The notes under the pieces are model-generated. The model saw nothing but the letters and a program-made list of their open reading frames with translations, did no database searches and was not told the origin of the DNA. Shown here one piece after another: positions 58,901 to 64,000 of a stretch of 64,000 bases of DNA. How positions within the stretch are numbered: the first letter of the stretch is position 1; each line of letters begins with the position of its first letter. The position numbers were made by a program, and so were the translations under genes. Source of the stretch: Draconibacterium sp. (lineage in GTDB: Bacteria > Bacteroidota > Bacteroidia > Bacteroidales > Prolixibacteraceae); contig JADIYN010000006.1 of NCBI GenBank assembly GCA_016705335.1, positions 156,228-220,227 of the forward strand. The letters are read 5' to 3'.

Positions 58901-61900
58901 ATACGATCAGCTACACAGTTACACAGACTGACGTGGATGCAGGTACTGAACTTACAAATACTGTGTCTGTTGTCAGCGACCAGGTTCCCGGACCAACTCT
59001 GGCCTCTGCCCTGACTCCTTTAAGTGCAAGTGCTTCATTAACTGTTGACAAGGTCCGGTCAAACGGAACGGACCCGGTAACTGCTGAAGGGGAGGTCATT
59101 GATTATACTATTACTGTTCAAAACACGGGGGGACTGACCATCACAGGGTGGCAGCTTCCGATCTGTTGCCTGACGGAAGTGCCGGTACTTTAAGCGCCCC
59201 TGCAGAAAGTATCTCTGCCAATGGGGAACTGAATGTTGGCGAATCATGGATTTATACGATCAGCTACACGGTTACACAGGATGATATGGATGCAGGTACT
59301 GAACTTACAAATACTGTATCTGTTGTCAGCGACCAGGTTCCCGGACCAACTGTGGCCTCTGCCCTGACTCCTTTAAGTGCAAGTGCTTCATTAACTGTTG
59401 ACAAGGTCCGGTCAAACGGAACGGACCCGGTAACTGCTGCAGGGGAGGTCATTGATTATACTGTTACTGTTCAAAACACGGGTGGACTGACAATCACAGG
59501 GGTGATTGCTTCCGATCTGTTGCCTGACGGAAGTACCGGTACTTTAACCGGGCCCAACGAAAGCATCTCTGCCAATAGTGAACTGAATGTTGGCGAATCA
59601 TGGATTTATACGATCAGCTACACGGTTACACAGACTGATATGGATGCAGGTACTGAACTTACAAATTCTGTATCGGTAATCAGCGACCAGGTTCCCGGAC
59701 CAACTGTGGCCTCTGCCCTGACTCCTTTAAGTGCAAGTGCTTCATTAACTGTAACCAAGGTTCAGACAAGGGAACGGACCCGGTAACTGCTGCAGGGGAG
59801 ATCATTGATTATACTATTACTGTTCAAAACACAGGGGACTGACCATCACAGGGGTGCTGCTTCCGATCTGTTGCCTGACGGAAGTGCCGGTACTTTAACC
59901 GGCCCAGCAGAAAGCATCTCTGCCAATAGTGAACTGAATGTTGGCGAATCATGGATTTATACGATCAGCTACACAGTTACACAGGCTGATATGGATGCAG
60001 GTACTGAACTTACAAATACTGTATCGGTAATCAGCGACCAGGTTCCCGGACCAACTGTGGCCTCTGCCCTGACTCCTTTAAGTGCAAGTGCTTCATTAAC
60101 TGTTGACAAGGTCCGGTCAAACGGAACGGACCCGGTAACTGCTGAAGGGGATATCATTGATTATACAATTACTGTTCAAAACACGGGTGGACTGACAATC
60201 ACAGGGGTGGCAGCTTCCGATCTGTTGCCTGACGGAAGCGCCGGATCATTAACCGGGCCAACCGAAAGCATCTCTGCCAATAGTGAACTGAATGTTGGCG
60301 AATCATGGATTTATACGATCAGCTACACAGTTACACAGGACTGATATGGATGCAGGTACTGAACTTACAAATACTGTATCTGTTGTCAGCGACCAGGTTC
60401 CCGGACCAACTCTGGCCTCTGCCCTGACTCCTTTAAGTGCAAGTGCTTCATTAACTGTTGACAAGGTTCGGTCAAAAGGCACGGACCCGGTAACTGCTGC
60501 AGGGGAGATCATTGATTATACTGTTACTGTTCAAAACACAGGGGGACTGACCATCACAGGGGTGGCAGCTTCCGATCTGTTGCCTGACGGAAGTACAGGT
60601 ACTTTAACCGGGCCAACCGAAAGCATCTCTGCCAATGGCGAACTGAACGTTGGCGAACCATGGATTTATACGATCAGCTACACGGTTACACAGACTGACG
60701 TGGATGCAGGTACTGAACTTACAAATCTGTGTCGTTGTCAGCGACCAGGTTCCCGGACCAACTCTGGCCTCGCCCTGACTCCTTTAAGTGCAAGTGCTTC
60801 ATTAACTGTAACCAAGGTCCAGACAGGAGGCCCGGACCCGGTAACTGCTGCAGGGAGGATTATTGATTATACAATTACTGTTCAAAACACAGGGGGACTG
60901 ACCAATCACAGGGGTGGCAGCTTCCGATCTGTTGCCTGACGGAAGTGCCGGTACTTTAACCGGCCCCGCCGAAAGCATCTCTGCCTAATAGTGAACTGAA
61001 TGTTGGCGAATCATGGATTTATACGATCAGCTACACAGTCACACAGGACTGATATGGATGCAGGTACTGAACTTACAAATACTGTATCTGTTGTCAGCGA
61101 CCAGGTTCCCGGACCAACTGTGGCCTCTGCCTGACTCCTTTAAGTGCAAGTGCTTCATTAACTGTTGACAAGGTCCGGTCAAACGGAACGGACCCGGTAA
61201 CTGCTGAAGGGGATATCATTGATTATACTATTACTGTTCAAAACACAGGGGGACTGACAATCACAGGGGTGATTGCTTCCGATCTGTTGCCTGACGGAAG
61301 CGCCGGATCATTAACCGGGCCAACAGAAAGCATCTCTGCCAATAGTGAACTGAATGTTGGCGAATCAGCGGACTTATACGATCAGCTACACGGTTACACA
61401 GGATGATATGGATGCAGGTACTGAACTTACAAATACTGTATCTGTTGTCAGCGACCAGGTTCCCGGACCAACTGTGGCCTCTGCCCTGACTCCTTTAAGT
61501 GCAAGTGCTTCATTAACTGCGACAAGGTCCGGTCAAACGGAACGGACCCGGTAACTGCTGAAGGGGATATCATTGATTATACTATTACTGTTCAAAACAC
61601 AGGGGGACTGACAATCACAGGGGTGATTGCTTCCGATCTGTTGCCTGACGGAAGCGCCGGATCATTAACCGGGCCAACCGAAAGCATCTCTGCCAATGGA
61701 GAACTGAATGTTGGCGAATCATGGATTTATACGATCAGCTACACAGTTACACAGACTGACGTGGATGCAGGTACTGAACTTACAAATACCGTATCTGTTG
61801 TCAGCGACCAGGTTCCCGGACCAACTCTGGCCTCTGCCCTGACTCCTTTAAGTGCAAGTGCTTCATTAACTGTACCAAAGGTTCGACAGGAGGCCCGGAC

Positions 61901-64000
61901 CCGGTAACTGCTGCAGGGGAGGTTATTGATTATACAATTACCGTTCAAAACACAGGGGGACTGACAATCACAGGGGTGGCAGCCTCAGATCTGTTGCCTG
62001 ACGGAAGTACAGGTACTTTAAGCGCCCCTGCAGAAAGGATATCTGCCAATAGTGAACTGAATGTTGGCGAATCATGGATTTACACGATCAGCTACACAGT
62101 TACACAGGCTGATATGGATCGGTACTGAACTTACAAATACTGTATCTGTTGTCAGCGACCAGGTTCCCGGACCAACTCTGGCCTCTGCCCTGACTCTTTT
62201 AAGTGCAAGTGCTTCATTAACTGTTGACAAGGTCCGGTCAAACGGAACGGACCCCGTGACTGCTGAAGGGGATATCATTGATTATACAATTACTGTTCAA
62301 AACACAGGGGGACTGACAATCACAGGGGTGGCAGCTTCCGATCTGTTGCCTGACGGAAGTGCAGGTACTTTAACCGGGCCAACTGAAAGCATTCTGCCAA
62401 TGGTGAACTGAATGTTGGCGAATCATGGATTTATACGATCAGCTACACGGTTACACAGGATGATATGGATGCAGGTACTGAACTTACAAATACTGTATCG
62501 GTAATCAGCGACCGGGTTCCCGGACCAACTCCGGCCTCTGCCCTGACTCCTTTAAGTGCAAGTGCTTCATTAACTGTAGCCAAGGTTCGGACAGGAGGCC
62601 TGACCCATGACTGCTGCAGGGGAGATCATTGATTATACAATTACTGTTCAAAACACAGGGGACGGCAATCACAAGGGTGGCAGCTTTCGATCTGTTGCCT
62701 GACGGAAGTACAGGTACTTTAACCGGGCCAACCAAGCATCTCTGCTAATAGTGAACTGAACTTTGGCGAATCATGGATTTATACAATCAGCTACACAGTT
62801 ACACAGACTGATATGGATGCAGGTACTGAACTGACAAATACTGTATCTGTTGTCAGCGACCAGGTTCCCGGACCAACTCTGGCCTCTGCCCTGACTCCTT
62901 TAAGTGCAAGTGCTTCATTAACTGTTGACAAGGTCGGTCAGGGAGGCCCGGACCCGGTGACTGCTGCAAGGAGATCATTGATTATACAATTACTGTTCAA
63001 AACACAGGGGACTGACAATCACAGGGGTGGCAGCTTCCGATCTGTTGCCTGACGGAAGTACAGGTACTTTAACCGGCCAACTGAAAGCATCTCTGCCAAT
63101 AGTGAACTGAATGTTGGCGAATCATGGATTTATACAATCAGCCACACAGTTACACAGGATGATATGGATGCAGGTACTGAACTTACAAATAGTATCTGCT
63201 GTCAGCGACCAGGTTCCCGGACCAACTCTGGCCTCTGCCCTGACTCCTTTAAGTGCAAGTGCTTCATTAACAAATCAAGGTTCAGACAGGAGGCCCCGAC
63301 CCCTGTGACTGCTGCAGGGGAGATCATTGATTATACAATGGCTGTTCAAAACACAGGGGACTGACAGAATCACAGGGGTGGCAGCTTCAGGATCTGTTGC
63401 CTGACGGAAGTACAGGTACTTTAACTGGGCCAACCAGGAAAGCATTCTGCCAATAGTGAATCCAATGCTCATGAATCATGGATGTGTTATACAATCAGCT
63501 ACACAGTTACACAGACTGATATGGATGCAGGTACCGAACTTACAAATACTGTATCTGTTGTCAGCGACCAGGTTCCCGGACCAATTCAGGCCTCTGTTCC
63601 CGACCCCTTTAAGTGCAAGTGCTTCATTAACTGTAAATCTTTATGTCCTGTAGACAGGAGGCCCTGACCCTGTGACTGCTGCAGGGGAGATCATTGATTA
63701 TACAATTACTTATTGTTCAAAACACAGGGGGACTGACAATCACAGGGTGATTGCTTCCGATCTGTTGCCTGACGGAAGTACAGGTACTTTTAACCGGGCC
63801 AAACCGAAAGCATCTCTCTGCCAATAGTGAAACTGAATGTTGGCGAATCATGGATTTATACAATCAGCTACACAGTTACACAGACTGATATGGATGCAGG
63901 TACCGAACTTACAAATATTGTATCTGTTGTCAGCGACCATGGCCTCGGACCAACTCTGGCCTCTGCCCTGACTCCCTTCCCTAAGTGCTTCATTAACTGT
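52929..64000 (+). CDS. Giant secreted DUF11/DUF7507-type repeat protein (start present, 3' end beyond window, many frame breaks)
   Basis: ATG 52929 encodes a signal peptide (MYKLFLLSLTIIVTNSTSSIA) and about 50 non-repeat residues. After a broken junction near 53135 come about 31 near-identical 118-aa repeats. Each reads SASLTVDKVRSNGTDPVTAAGEVIDYT(V/I)TVQNTGGLTITG, VAASDLLPDGSAGTLSGPAESISANGELNVGESW, YTISYTVTQTDVDAGTELTNTVSV, and VSDQVPGPTVASALTPL. The GDTITYTYTVTNTG- and YTVTQADVDAG-like motifs are those of DUF11/DUF7507 Ig-like extracellular repeats. The longest uninterrupted stretches are 55259-56662 (467 aa) and 56674-58020 (448 aa). Elsewhere, gains and losses of one base, often in GGGG/GGGGG runs, shift the frame. 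If repaired, at least 3,600 aa are encoded. Surface adhesin or matrix function is inferred. porQ in this window makes type IX export plausible, but no C-terminal sorting domain is in view. Confidence 0.75.
53140..64000 (+). repeat. Tandem repeat array, period about 354 bp, about 31 units
   Basis: The anchor CTGTTGCCTGACGG (Leu-Leu-Pro-Asp-Gly) recurs near 53168, 53517, 53865, 54216, 54568, 54923 and so on to about 63757, with a mean spacing of about 353 bases. The first unit is truncated (GGPNPVTAGDV jumps directly to LPDGSAG). Units differ at a small set of positions in mosaic fashion. Divergence and indel density rise in the last 1.5-2 kb. Confidence 0.95.

Noticed and set aside
53200..63600. 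Series of about 62-69-aa minus-strand ORFs with similar sequence through the repeat array
   Set aside because: They are the antisense shadow of the 354-bp repeat. They carry no signal or domain of their own and break wherever the sense repeat changes.
53140..64000. CRISPR array
   Set aside because: The units are 354 bp, coding on the plus strand throughout, with no short direct repeats separated by unique spacers and no cas genes nearby.

Overview
The window looks like a chromosomal segment from a Bacteroidota bacterium, most likely order Bacteroidales/Marinilabiliales. The reasons are the AT-rich genes, the many TAnnTTTG-type -7 promoter boxes, the type IX secretion gene porQ next to cmk and ispH, and the DUF4834, DUF5683 and head-GIN (DUF2807) proteins. 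The first 53 kb is ordinary, dense coding sequence. The last 11 kb is one very long tandem repeat.

Layout. 0-5 kb: the N-terminus of a secreted protein, asd, and a TolC/HlyD export pair with a conserved hypothetical. 5-11 kb: YgjP-like metallopeptidase, dgt, small MscS channel, AIM24-like protein, rRNA pseudouridine synthase, pheS and two tiny ORFs. 11-14 kb: aldo/keto reductase and an M81 (MlrC) lipoprotein. 14-19 kb: a large multi-sensor protein with a PEP-synthase-type nucleotide-binding domain, overlapping a LuxR-type regulator that lacks its phospho-acceptor Asp. 19-27 kb: gdhA with an internal deletion, tRNA-Lys(CTT) with a damaged partial copy, a GHL10-type glycosidase, a ParE-type toxin/antitoxin pair, a BadF/GlcNAc-kinase-like protein with murQ, a Tat-exported Gfo/Idh oxidoreductase and plsC. 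27-32 kb: branched-chain-type 2-oxoacid dehydrogenase E1 (alpha-beta fusion) and E2, divergent from a GntR regulator with palindromic operator candidates between them. 32-34 kb: a preQ1-I riboswitch followed by the queuosine operon (precursor transporter, queC, queF). 34-52 kb: YkgJ-like protein, porQ-cmk-ispH-priA, parAB, a DUF5683 protein, MltD-like transglycosylase, a glycosyltransferase, glyS, DUF4834 protein, two head-GIN proteins, a Ctp protease, a small membrane protein and a DNPH1-like hydrolase. 52.9 kb to the edge: a signal-peptide start followed by about 31 copies of a 354-bp (118-aa) DUF11/DUF7507-type repeat.

A striking property of the whole window is the density of gene-breaking lesions. 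About 20 single-base frameshifts or in-frame stops fall in otherwise well-conserved genes, including glyS, priA, asd and the E2 catalytic motif. Most are explained by one base missing from a short homopolymer, and reinserting it restores family-conserved sequence. This is best read as an under-polished long-read consensus rather than pseudogenisation. Broken genes are therefore given as single CDS entries with the lesion described. The gdhA lesion is different: about 65 codons, including the dinucleotide-binding loop, are absent.

The observations I rate highest are the giant repeat protein, the sensor/PEP-synthase-like protein with its atypical regulator, the preQ1-I riboswitch, the GntR operator pair, and a candidate terminated small RNA after murQ.
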